From Owenia fusiformis (lineage: Eukaryota > Annelida > Polychaeta > Sabellida > Oweniidae): a stretch of 64,000 nt of DNA. Shown here one piece after another: positions 43,001 to 51,189 of this stretch. The DNA is taken from positions 7,560,030 through 7,624,029 of the forward strand of contig CAIIXF020000009.1 of NCBI GenBank assembly GCA_903813345.2, given 5' to 3'. Within the stretch, counting starts at the first letter, position 1. Each line of letters opens with the position of its first letter. Below the pieces are notes generated by a model, which made no database searches, was not told where the DNA came from, and worked only from the letters and a program-made list of their open reading frames with translations. The position numbers and the translations under genes were made by a program.

Positions 43001-43591
43001 TCTGATCTATTTTAATTATCAATTTCTTAACAGATATCTGTAATCTAAATGGCTTCTTCACGACATTTACTTCATCTCCTACATTAATGTTTTCTTCTCT
43101 ATAAAGTTTGATTAGTTGTGCTGCATATCCCTTTACTCTGGGTTCTGTTGTACTGTCACAGAGGGAATCAAAGTCAGTCCAACCCCTTTGCGGCATTTTG
43201 AAATATCAGTTAAGGTCTGCACTTAACCTGGAACTAGAGAACAACAATTTGCTTTAAGATACATTCATTCTCTGTTATCCGTTCTTGATGTTTTCCAAAT
43301 ATTCAGACAACATTCATGTAGTTTTGTTGACCCGTGGGTAAAGTGTACACTTTATACTCTAAACTAATATTCATAATGGATATGACTAACACTCATTTAT
43401 ATTTTCTTCAAAGGTCACCACTCGTGAATCCGGGAGATTGATAATGATTTCTGGGAAAACTGGGAAAATGTTGGGAAAAAAATATCTCAAGATGCCTGAG
43501 GATAAAGAACTGTATATGAGTCCTGTTATACATAGGAGACGTGACGGGTCACAGTATATACTGTTTGGTAGTGGTGGTGAAACAGTACCGG
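27992..43591 (+). CDS. FAM234/ITFG3-like membrane protein, six exons seen, 3' end missing
   Basis: Exons: 27992-28025 (proposed), 32509-32889, 35655-35789, 36775-36966, 38051-38193, 43414-43591. All have GT-AG borders and compatible phases, giving about 354 residues. An acidic cytosolic N-terminus is followed by one membrane segment (IAWFIVPLVIALVIGVGFGT) and an extracellular part with FG-GAP/VCBS-type calcium loops: DVNKDGKDDILLG, DFNGDGHLDCIASG, DFDNDGVREILL, each a D-x-N/D-x-D-G motif. The order and spacing match FAM234A/FAM234B (formerly ITFG3), type II membrane proteins of unclear function. The last exon ends in phase 1 at 43591. I found no downstream exon up to 64000, although the family usually has about 200 more residues, so the gene probably continues past the window or has a long final intron. 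Confidence 0.82.
31170..31420. repeat. Degenerate tandem repeat in the right foldback arm
   Basis: Units of roughly 45-50 bp built from GCAAGGCCTGTCATGACCGT, GATAATG and GTTAAAGCCTGATATGACCG. The left arm carries only one unit, so the array expanded on one side after the foldback formed. Confidence 0.75.
31725..31912. repeat. Tandem repeat of about 70 bp, 2.5 copies, in the right foldback arm
   Basis: The unit runs CCAGGCTTTCACGATAACAC, TACCACGGTCATGGCAGGC and ATTGCAATATAATACAGCAT plus TGTCGCGGTTATA. The near-identity of copies indicates recent amplification. Confidence 0.8.
31985..32424. mobile_element. Partial inverted copy of the GGTATCGATATGG element
   Basis: It matches, in reverse orientation, the left end of the element at 38687-40316 over about 400 bp (shared: GTTAACAAAAACAGTTA, AATTTTCCTTTGTACA). 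Its end CCATATTGATACC lies about 85 bp before FAM234 exon 2. Confidence 0.7.
32509..32889 (+). CDS. FAM234-like exon 2 (cytosolic region and membrane segment)
   Basis: Acceptor TTGTTGCAG, donor GTGGGT. It encodes the acidic stretch DLSDNEAEDDEVYS, a basic region and the single membrane helix, ending EFDNIG. Confidence 0.82.
33106..33788. mobile_element. CAGGCCCGTAG-family element carrying a nested insertion
   Basis: Terminal inverted repeats CAGGCCCGTAG and CTTACGGGCCTG, flanked by AGCCA at 33101-33105 and 33789-33793. Between about 33168 and 33656 it is interrupted by a second inverted-repeat sequence starting AGGCCTGTCAACTTGGGAA and ending GGGACAGTTGACAGGCCT. That insert recurs at about 62438-62675. 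Confidence 0.8.
34683..35420. repeat. Dispersed repeat with CCGTCCGTC-type leader
   Basis: It starts with the 'ATCCCAACGAACGAAGTTCT' leader, the pyrimidine-rich CCGTCCGTCAGTCAGTCA stretch and GATAACTCGGATACTAGTTG, then degenerate repeats of CTCAAATGAAAGGCAATTTA and TTCAAAATGGCTG. Related segments occur near 45800 and 62350-62720. It is an interspersed element of unknown type in FAM234 intron 2. Confidence 0.65.
35655..35789 (+). CDS. FAM234-like exon 3 (first FG-GAP-type repeat)
   Basis: Acceptor TTTTTCAG, donor GTAAGA. It encodes CVRLYDVNKDGKDDILLGIT with a complete D-x-N-x-D-G calcium loop. Confidence 0.88.
   Translation, partial: EQNRVCVYMMSTRTEKMTYFLELQRASICKNMIQNWALIIFVRR
36115..36420. 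repeat. Degenerate tandem repeat of CACCCTGTATGTTAAA words
   Basis: Repeated phrases TGAACACCCTGTA, CATCCTGTA and ACTGAATACCCTG at irregular 15-35 bp spacing; a decayed minisatellite in FAM234 intron 3. Confidence 0.6.
36775..36966 (+). CDS. FAM234-like exon 4 (second repeat)
   Basis: Acceptor TTCCTAG, donor GTGAGG. It encodes CLGAVIALRGFDGKPLWRVN and DDFNGDGHLDCIASG, followed by a beta strand ending IDPIK. Confidence 0.88.
37276..37862. mobile_element. hAT-type non-autonomous element with 8-bp target duplication
   Basis: The ends TAGAGGTGTCAA and TTGACACCACTA are inverted repeats of the hAT style, flanked by the perfect 8-bp direct repeat CCTACTGT at 37268-37275 and 37863-37870. Both subterminal regions carry GGTTAACCGGTTAA palindromes. 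An internal 75-bp block (CTTACAAACATCCAATCAGC and following) is duplicated at about 37457 and 37600. It has no transposase. It lies in FAM234 intron 4. Confidence 0.93.
38051..38193 (+). CDS. FAM234-like exon 5 (third repeat)
   Basis: Acceptor CATTTTAG, donor GTGAGA. It encodes GKAIWHEDMSVLEQGWNNYG and PDFDNDGVREILLPHGG, ending in phase 0. Confidence 0.87.
38687..40316. mobile_element. Element with GGTATCGATATGG terminal inverted repeats
   Basis: The left end GGTATCGATATGGAGAACT and the right end GTTCGCCATATCGATACC pair, with inner similarity (TTCTCTTAAACCA on one side, TGGTTTAAGAGAAA on the other). A further inverted pair lies at about 38985-39170, around TTCATTTTAAAAAAGTATTC. A pogo-type element is inserted inside. 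It is non-coding and lies in FAM234 intron 5. Confidence 0.7.
39285..40183. mobile_element. Pogo-type non-autonomous element nested in the preceding one
   Basis: The ends CAGTAGAACCTGTGTAAGTG and CACTTACAGAGGTTCTACTG are inverted repeats flanked by TA at 39283-39284 and 40184-40185, the pogo/Tc1 target. GTTCCACTTA motifs recur through the 899 bp. A related fragment lies near 22025-22100. No transposase ORF. Confidence 0.9.
41415..43196 (-). CDS. 593-residue protein: N-terminal domain, thirty 11-residue repeats, zinc-finger-like end
   Basis: One open frame inside FAM234 intron 5, opposite strand. Residues 1-204 are non-repetitive and look like a folded domain. TFTIGKSTV, ERWSSDYKGKECDGLIVL, LALEQQLIHHY and GNKSL resemble in order the pieces of a GIY-YIG nuclease (YIG, R/W, the Glu helix, Asn), but the match is weak and by eye. 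Residues about 205-534 are thirty units of N(N/A)EGNAEGGVQ. Residues about 547-575 (CKGCKKTFKGVRGVKSHQ, then C) suggest a zinc finger. I recognise similar N-terminal segments only as unnamed proteins of marine invertebrates, often multicopy. It may be a domesticated or still mobile gene. Intact flanking domains in this frame argue that it is the coding strand. Confidence 0.65.
   Translation of the reverse strand: MPQRGWTDFDSLCDSTTEPRVKGYAAQLIKLYREENINVGDEVNVVKKPFRLQISVKKLIIKIDQTLKELETRQQKNIATFTIGKSTVQQKESRAFNVLPLPFDPVNVDTWKLGNGPNERWSSDYKGKECDGLIVLCAITEEIIPKKPEALLNPVELYTLALEQQLIHHYLLNEGNNKLGNKSLDTGGKNTNPYAGVVYVAYTFVKNNEGNAEGGVQNAEGNAEGGVHNNEGNAEGGVQNAEGNAEGGVQNAEGNAEGGVQNNEGNAEGGVQNNEGNAEGGVQNAEGNAEGGVQNNEGNAEGGVQNNEGNAEGGVQNAEGNAEGGVQNNEGNAEGGVQNNEGNAEGGVKNNEGNAEGVVQNAEGNAEGGVHNNEGNAEGGVQNNEGNAEGGVQNAEGNAEGGVQNNEGNAEGGVQNNEGNAEGGVQNNESNAEGGVQNAEGNAEGGVQNNEGNAEGGVQNNEGNAEGGVQNNESNAEGGVYNNEGNAEGGVQNAEGNAEGGVHNNEGNAEGGVQNNEGNAEGGVQNNEGNAEGGGSFPCQKPSPKPEAICKGCKKTFKGVRGVKSHQTSKNAADACKAQFQKDKVNPSTSAEQ
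41600..42585. repeat. 33-bp minisatellite, 30 units, with 99-bp higher-order period
   Basis: Two unit types differ by ATTATT versus GCATTA-type codons (NN or NA in the protein). They alternate mostly in the order A, N, N, giving a 99-bp higher-order unit. The unit length is a multiple of three and lacks stops in several frames, so ORFs of 350-400 codons also appear in other frames and on the other strand. Few base changes separate units, pointing to recent expansion or homogenisation. Confidence 0.95.
43414..43591 (+). CDS. FAM234-like exon 6
   Basis: Acceptor TTCTTCAAAG, donor GTAAGA. It encodes SGRLIMISGKTGKMLGKKYL and QYILFGSGGETVPG. The GSGGET stretch is the typical point where the family continues into further beta strands, which are not found in the window. 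Confidence 0.85.
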
Positions 43592-44599
43592 GTAAGAACC
43601 ATTATTTTAACACTTTGAAGTTTTTCTTTAATCACTGGACTTAGAGGCACAGCAAAGGGTAAAGAAAATTTTAAAATTAAATTTTTATATAATTTATTTC
43701 TTGGTCATAGAATATTTCGTCATGTATGTTTTCAAAATATCTTTAAAATTCTGACTGTTAAAAAATGATGCAGTGATATTCAAGCTTGTAAAAGTTATAA
43801 TTTTTAAAATGTTGAAGTCTCCTTTTTTAGTTCAGTTGATTTTGGATATTTCTGCATCAATGAGGCGTAGTGTGATTGTAGGTCTCTAAAATCTCCATTT
43901 TTGATTTTTGGATAAATTCTGATGAAATGTTCTGAGAATGTGCAACAAACAGTAACTCATTGATCCAAGAAAAATGTTCTTTGTCACTCTGTGATTTTGC
44001 TAGAATTTTGGAAATCTTCACTTTTTGTGACATTTTTGTTACTTTTTGTGACCATTTGCATACATTGAATATCTTAGGATTTTTAGGGAAGCAGGGGGGT
44101 AGATTTTGTGCAGATTGATTTTACCATTTTATACTTTTCTCCAGGCTGCCATTTAAGAGTTGTAGTTTTTTGAATGTCAAACAAATATAGGTTGGGTATA
44201 ACGAAATTAAAACAACACCCCTCCCTCTTGGAGAATTGGAGAAAAGTGTTTGACAGGCCTTGCTTCAAGTAACTGAAGTAAATTATCTGCAAACTTAATT
44301 TAATTTTACAGCATTTAACCATCTATGCCTCCATAGGATATAATACAGGTAACGCAGTTAGACAATTTGCACTAGAAATACATTAGTGCAATTTCTTTTC
44401 TTACTAGTTTTTGTTCACTGTTGTTTTTAGTGTTTCTCGATGTTACTGGTTACGCAGTCACTTTGTATGTGGAAGATGTTGGCCTACCTTCTGGTAGCAG
44501 ATTTTCATTAGATATATTCAATTGGAAGGCAGGTCATCTTGAGACATAGTTGCTGTGTAACATGTTGGGACCCAGTGTTTAGTATAGTACATGTCCTAG

Positions 44600-44801
44600 C
44601 AGGCCCGTAGCCAGGGGGGTTCGATGGGTTCGAGCGAACCCCCCTGGCCAAAAATTCTTTCAAAATCATGCAGTTTTTCATCATTCTGAGCACATTTTAA
44701 GTGATTTTGGCCATTTTTGGACCAAAATTGCCAAAGTGAACCCCCCTGGAAATTTTCAAAAAGTGAAAATTTGCCCTTGGAAAATCCTGGCTATGGGCCT
44801 G
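44600..44801. mobile_element. CAGGCCCGTAG-family element
   Basis: Ends CAGGCCCGTAGCCAGG and CCTGGCTATGGGCCTG, with flanking 5-bp direct repeats CCTAG at 44595-44599 and 44802-44806. It has the same interior words (CCAAAATTGCC, GAACCCCCCTGG) as the copies at 4690 and 33106. Confidence 0.88.
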
Positions 44802-44874
44802 CCTAGTGTCTAAAGATGTTAAGGTAGAAGTTAATGTTTATTATGTAGTCAGTTCACTCATCTCCACAGGCGTA

Positions 44875-45578
44875 GCTACGTGTACGCCAAGTACGCCCAG
44901 GCGTACTCTCAAATTTTAAGGAAAAATAAGATTTACCTGATTAATTGTGATGAAAAATAAATATTTTACCAAGAGATAGAAATCGATAGGAGATCTATGA
45001 AGACTCGTGTTAATAAATAAAAAAGTTCTCGATTATTCCATTTTCTTTGTTTTGAATCAGTTAGCTACTGAAAATTAGAGAATTTTATTTCGTTTCAGTT
45101 GAGTTGACATTGTAGTTGTGTATTCTTCAATGGCGGCCCCAAGAGCTCCCGGTGTTCTTTTATTGTTAATCATCTTGTGAGCTAGATAAAAACAAACACA
45201 GAAAAATAATAATATTTCATGTAGAATGACCACAAAAGCTTAAAACAATGAGCCTCATACATTCAGTTTAGGTAGCCTAAAAAATAAAATCGCCTTGATA
45301 GACGGCTTCGATCGCCGATTGCATGATTATATAGAATCTGTCTGTTTTGTTTCCCGAATATTATCTGTTAATACAGTTAATTCAATCCCTTTAAAAAGCT
45401 ATGTCAAAATGATCAAACAATACATATTTCCTTCATTGAATTAAGAGTGTTTAGTGTGTCCCCTATCTTCTGAACACCCAGGTTCTTCCTATTTTATGGA
45501 ACCATCGTTTTGTTAATTTTGATAAAACCGGGAAATCATACGGGCGTACACTCGAAAAATGGGCTAGCTACGCCTCTG
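44875..45578. mobile_element. Inverted-repeat element with CAGGCGTAGCTA ends
   Basis: Left end CACAGGCGTAGCTACG, right end TAGCTACGCCTCTG, flanked by ATCTC at 44870-44874 and 45579-45583. A second inverted motif, GGCGTACTCT/GGGCGTACACTC, lies inside both ends. There is no ORF of note in its 704 bp. Confidence 0.75.
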
Positions 45579-46231
45579 ATCTCTGATGCCAAAACGTAAA
45601 CTGAATAAAACATTGATACTTTTTTCATTTGAAAATTTTCATCTGAACAAATCCTGCTTAGCACAATCAGATATAGCGCTGGTTTTTTAGAAATATTTTA
45701 AATCTCGAGGGAGCAGGCTTGAAACCTGGCAGAATCTATTGTTTATCTTTTTTAAGAAGCTGTCTGTCTATGTGTCTTGTTTGTCTGTCTTTGTAGGTGA
45801 TAACTCAAATACCAGTTGATGGATTGAGTTCATATTTTACAGGTTGATACCTCATGGGAATAGAACCTCTGCTTGAGAAGGAACTTTCAATATGGACACT
45901 GAATTAAAAATGAATGCCATTTTTCTTAAAGTGAACCATCATAAAGATCAGAAGAGCATAACTGAGTAAACATTGAAGGTTCTGTTTTATTCAGGGATTT
46001 TGAAATAAAGTGGATAGATAAAAAAAATATTGAAATAAAATCTAAACTTACAGATATGGAATATCCTTCGAGCACTTGGTGTTGCTAATGGATGATAAAC
46101 AATCCACAGATTGTTTATTCAGTTTATATTCCTGGATTTCTCACAGAATTGTTGATTTTCAGAGGTGACACTGTTAAAGAATGATGTAAATATTTTTCAT
46201 GTATAGATTCATCAGTTTAAATACTTCAGTA

Positions 46232-46488
46232 TATGAGCCAGGCCACAGGAAAAGGGGTCTTATCACAGATTTTTTCAATATTTTGATTTTTTGTTTATAG
46301 TAAAAAGCACAAAAAGACCTTTCAAATGAGCCATGGCTTATGTCTTAACAATTTTTCCTTGCATTATATAGACCAAAAAGTCTGATTTGAATTTAGCACA
46401 TTTCCTCTTAATCTTGGGCACATTTTTGGCTCTGTAGCACAATTTTAATTTTTGTGATAAGACCGGTTTTCCTATGGCCAGGCTCATA
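46232..46488. mobile_element. Inverted-repeat element with TATGAGCCAGGCC ends
   Basis: Terminal inverted repeats of about 36 bp (TATGAGCCAGGCCACAGGAA, then GGTCTTATCACA). The ends begin with TA, compatible with a Tc1/mariner-type target, but the duplication cannot be told from the repeat itself. Confidence 0.65.
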
Positions 46489-46943
46489 TATTATCTTTAA
46501 GGGAGTTCATAGTCAGAAGAATAGTAAATACTATGCAATGGGAGTATCAGTGAAATTATTATTATTTTTTTAAATTCTTTAGGTTTACTAAAAGCTATGG
46601 AGATATAAATGATGATAAAAGTGAAATCAATATTTGTCATCTTTTCAATTAATAATTTCTTTATCGATTCAAACATAATTCATCAAAAAGACCAATTACA
46701 GGTATACATCATGATCCTTTGTCAGTTGAATATACTTAAAGTTATACATTATTTACTATGAAAACTTACATGTACTGAGTACAATCTTTGATGGAGATGG
46801 CTTGACTCCTGGAATTATATACAGTCCCTTGATTGTTATCCTCTCTAGATATACATGGACTAAGTACGAGTGGATCTTGTTGGACAAGTGTTGATTGTCA
46901 GAAAATGGTGCTGTAAAATAAATACAGAATCAATTATGCTATA

Positions 46944-47330
46944 TACAGAGTGACCAGAAAAAATGAGAACATTGAAGTAGCCAATATCTCCTAAATTAGA
47001 CAAGTGACATCAATGAAATTTTGCACACATCAGAACAGTTCTTACCCTTTGCGTTCGTTCGACTTCGCTTCTGAAAAGAGAGCTTCATCCTCACTCTTTC
47101 AGTTTGCAATAAATCTCTGAACTCAGCGAGCGAATCAGAGTTTGTCGTCGAAATATAGACGACTTTCTATGTACGGTCACTTTCTCTGACGTAATCGCAT
47201 AATTATTGTGCACGCTTTAAGCACTTGCTCCTTCAAGCTTGATGATTGGTTGAGAATAGATCAAGTGGATTCAAGTTTGGTGTGTATTCCAAATTTCGGG
47301 TGTCTCCTTTTTTTCCTGTCACCCTGTGTA
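46944..47330. mobile_element. Inverted-repeat element with TACAGAGTGAC ends
   Basis: Left TACAGAGTGACCAGAAAAAA and right TTTTTTCCTGTCACCCTGTG are imperfect inverted copies. A similar end (TACAGGGTGGTCAAAACAGG) opens the larger inverted-repeat region at 58009. Confidence 0.55.
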
Positions 47331-47727
47331 ACATTTAACGGGAATTAAACGTTTATAAAAATAATGTTCATGGCTTTGAAAATACATATTTAGTTGCACT
47401 AAACTACATCCATCATAAAATATTCTTTGTCTGTGTCGGATGATTTCACCAAGGAGAGAATTCTCACAGATGGACATGTGCACCTTAGGAAAATAGCAGT
47501 ATTTTTGTCTTCCATAAACAAAGGCTTTATGATTAAATATTTCAGAGTGGCATCCAAACTGATAAAATTGATAGTGAACAAAATATGAAATGTCAGCCTC
47601 GTTTGATTTGTGGCAATTAATAAATTCGAGTGAAATAGTAAATCTGAACAACATGCTACCGAGCGTGTGAATTTAGGGTTAACAGAAATAGTGTATTTCT
47701 GTTACACCTGTATATATATCGCACCAT

Positions 47728-47841
47728 TAGTATAATAAGGTTCTAAGTGGCTCAAACCATGTTTTGAGAAAAACAGGATTGAAGTTTGGGACTTTGATAA
47801 CATTTTTCTATTTATTGTAGGTCATCAAGATTTTGGGAATT
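47728..47841. repeat. Left flanking direct repeat of the outer LINE
   Basis: About 113 bp matching 56345-56457 with roughly six differences and one indel. It begins TAGTATAATAAGGTTCTAAG and ends near GGGAATT. It contains the outer inverted-repeat end. Confidence 0.8.
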
Positions 47842-48247
47842 ATTTTTTTTAAACAATAGGTTTATTTCATTGATATATTTTTCATGGCATAATACACAAT
47901 CATGCGGCAAATCGCCTTATGGCATTTTATGTCCGCTTTCAATTACAATGTTACATATAGATATACGAAAAATTCCAGAAAAATAAAACACACCCACTGT
48001 TTAGATGTGGCATGTTATAAATGAAGTGTACTGACGGGGACCTGCTGCAACATAGATGGGGCGACCAATTACACATAGGGGTTGAGTAAGTGGGGTCTAA
48101 GGTAGTCAGATTATGTACAACCATGCACAACCATTAACAGTTTTCTAAAAAAAATGTTGCTGTCAACTGAAATAGATTGTCTAATTTATCATGGGTGAGT
48201 TCGGGATCACCAAAGAGATATAAATCAATTTTATCCTGTTGGTTTTT

Positions 48248-49639
48248 TTAACGTGATATATCATCCACAATTAACTCAATGGCTTCATTGAATTGATGAA
48301 GTTTATTCATTCTCATGGGGCAGCGAAAAAATAAATGTCTAAAGGTCTCAGGGGACCCACACTCACAGTTTGGAGAGTCAACATTATTCCAGTTGTGAGA
48401 TATCAATTGGGTCTTCAAAATAAGGTCGACTCTGGCTCTGTTGAGGTACATCTCTTGCCTGCGATTTAGAATATTAAGGGACACAGTAGATATAATCCCA
48501 GGGAACATTTCGATTTTTAGTCTCCTTTTAACCCTTTCACGACGATGGGCTCCATATGGAGCCTTATTATGTAATACCTTTCAGGACGATAGGCTCCTTT
48601 TGGCACCATAATTTTTATTTATATACATCGATGAAATGATAGTATCTCCAGTTCTATTCAGTATTTTTACACCAAATTTTGACAAGTTGTTCTAATACGA
48701 TAGTCCTTACTAAAAAATGTATTTCAGTGATAAAATTCAAGGTATAGGTCCCTGGGCATAGGTAATTTTCAGTTTTCCCCTAAAAACTGCTGTTACTTAT
48801 CCGTCACCAGGGCCAACATTTTCCTCTTATATTCACGTCGGGAAAGGGTTAAAGGAGGCCAATGAAGGAAGGGACTTCAGATAAGGCTGATCACGTTGTA
48901 CATTGTTCCATATCTCGACCATCTTGTATATTGGTGATTTTCTGGGATAATTAATAGGCATGATATAATCTCTGTTTAAACGCGTATTTCTAATATTGAC
49001 TCTTTTATAAGGAATGAATATGTCTGTTATATATGATGGAATGAGGGCATTGTCGACTTTATACACAAGACTCTTAAAATGAAATTTCTACGATCAAGTA
49101 AGCAAGACCAATTTAAAATTTTGAATACTTTACAGGCACTTGATCCTGAAAGAGCTCCAGACACAATTAGACCAGATTGGAACTGTAAACTACTAAGCTT
49201 TTAAGGTCAATTTGATTTGCACCATCATATAGGACATCACAGTAGTCAAAGAGTGACTAGATATAGGCATTATACATGATATTAAGATGTTTGAACTTCA
49301 GTCTTCCTTTCAGAGCTTTCATTGGATTAAGTGCTGTCTGGATCTTAGAGGCTAAATAGTTGATGTGAACTGATCCACATAGCTTATTGTCAAAGTAGTA
49401 GCCAAGATGTTTGTGGGTGTCAGATCTTGTGATTGCGTGGCCATTTAACACAATCGGAGGATAATTATTTGCATTATTATTCTTAGAAAAAATCAACTCT
49501 TTGCTTTTTTCTGGCTTAAATTCAAGTTTCCAGCAGCAGACCAATTTTCTACCTTTTGAATATCATTTTGGAGTTGAATATGAGATAGGTTGTCATTTGG
49601 GCTTGTTGGCAAAAATATTAATGTGTCATCGGCGTATAT
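48248..49639 (-). pseudogene. 3' half of the jockey/CR1-like reverse transcriptase
   Basis: It starts inside the active-site codons (GCC GAT GAC) next to the left GGCGTATAT copy and runs through thumb and C-terminal zinc-binding motifs. It is broken by a stop/frameshift near 49260-49060 and by the piggyBac-type insertion at 48528-48852, on either side of which the same frame resumes. Confidence 0.8.
48528..48852. mobile_element. PiggyBac-type short element inside the outer LINE
   Basis: TTAACCCTTTCACGACG at the left and CGTCGGGAAAGGGTTAA at the right, with TTAA at both ends (48528-48531 and 48849-48852). Removing one TTAA and the interior rejoins the LINE frame (LPSLASF on one side, RRLKIEMFPG on the other), proving it is an insertion. 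Confidence 0.92.
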
Positions 49640-49819
49640 TTTTTATTTTTATTTTTTGATTTATTTAATACACTTATTCCATCCATTTACTACATTCAAT
49701 ATAACATTTCAATACATAACATTTCATAAACAAATCAATATATCTGCGAAATCCAAAAAAAACACTGTTACCCACCATGTACGTAATACTATTATAGTTA
49801 AAAATCTAAATACATTTTC

Positions 49820-51185
49820 TTAATTAAAAATTTCTAGACATATTTTTAACCATATTTTCCGTTTAATAATAAAAATTTCACTATTAATCTCTATCATGTT
49901 TTCTAATGAGCTATCTTCTCTAAAGTAAAAAAGCATTTTATCTCTTTCAATTAAATTAGTAATTTCTAAATTGTCCCATTCATTTTTGAATTTACTTTCT
50001 AGAAAAAAGGTGTTTTTGTGATTCCTCAACATTTTTACAAACTTTACACATTCCATCAGATAATTTTTGTTTTTTCAATCTTCTTTTAATTTCTATTGCT
50101 CCATTTATTACTTTATATATAAATTCCTTTACCTTATGATTTACATTTGTCTTAAATAGTACTCTATACATTAACTTAAATGGGATCTCACCATATTGAT
50201 TTTTCCAATGGGCTTCTGATTTATTTGTCACCCCTCTTCTACTAACAATTTTCTTTCTTACATTACATGTTTTTATTTTCTCTATATTTTCCCCTAAAAA
50301 AGTTATTTTTTCATTCCTATTGATTTTATTTGGATATTTTATCAAAGCTGCTCTTACTTGTACATATTGCATATAAACATCTGGGCCTCTGCCTAATTTA
50401 TTAATTATTTCATTGTATGTTAAATATTTACCTTCTATTATAAAATCAGACACATAATTAATCCCCCCTCTAATCCATTTTTTGGTCACAAAGAACTCTT
50501 TTTTGAAAAGTTATGTCCAGATTGTTCCAAATGATGTCACAATCTAAAAGATTTTTATTTTCAGATTTTGTCAACCAAATTTCTAACCCCCTTTTCCAAA
50601 AACTACTCTTTACTTCATTAATCCCTATAAAGTTTTCCATATCTATCTTGCTTTTGAGTACATTGAAATTAACCCCTAACTTGGAAAATTCAGCTTTTGG
50701 AATTATTTTCCATTTATCCATGCCCTCACCAATCAGTTTTGAAAACCATTTTACCACAAATGAGATTTGAAAGTCTATCATATTTATCATGTTTAGGCCA
50801 CCATTTTCTTTATCTAAATTTAAAATCTCTCTTTTAATTTTCTCCGGTTGTTTCTTAATTTCACATTCTTTAAAACCACTTTTACTCCAGATGTACTTGT
50901 AAAACAGTGTATTAAGACGGTTAAGGAAATCTTCCGGTAATATGAACGCCTGTATTATATATCCAAATTGTGACATCATTAATGATTTAACCAATGTCAC
51001 TTTTCCAAAAATTGTTAAATCCCTTCGTACCCAACTTTTCATAATGTTTTCAATTTTTTCTAATTTTGGTAATAGATTATCCATATTTTCACTTTCTTTG
51101 ATGCAGAAAATACTATTCCTAAAATTTTAATTTTATTCTCTGGATGCAATTTCCATTTTATATCGACCCCTTTTTCTTGTGAGTG
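49820..51185 (-). pseudogene. 3' part of the L1-like polyprotein
   Basis: It resumes after the insertion with KWKLHPENKIKILGIVFS, RDLTIFGKVTLVKSLMMSQF and ENGGLNMINMIDFQISFVVK. It ends in a C-terminal cysteine motif (CKVCKNVEESQKHLF). At least one frameshift near 51085 and another near 50480 break the frame. Confidence 0.85.
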
Positions 51186-51189
51186 TTTC

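Noticed and set aside
44428-44550. Possible next FAM234 exon (VFLDVTGYAVTLYVEDVGLP)
   Set aside because: It has a fair acceptor and phase but no donor before a stop, and no FG-GAP-like motif.
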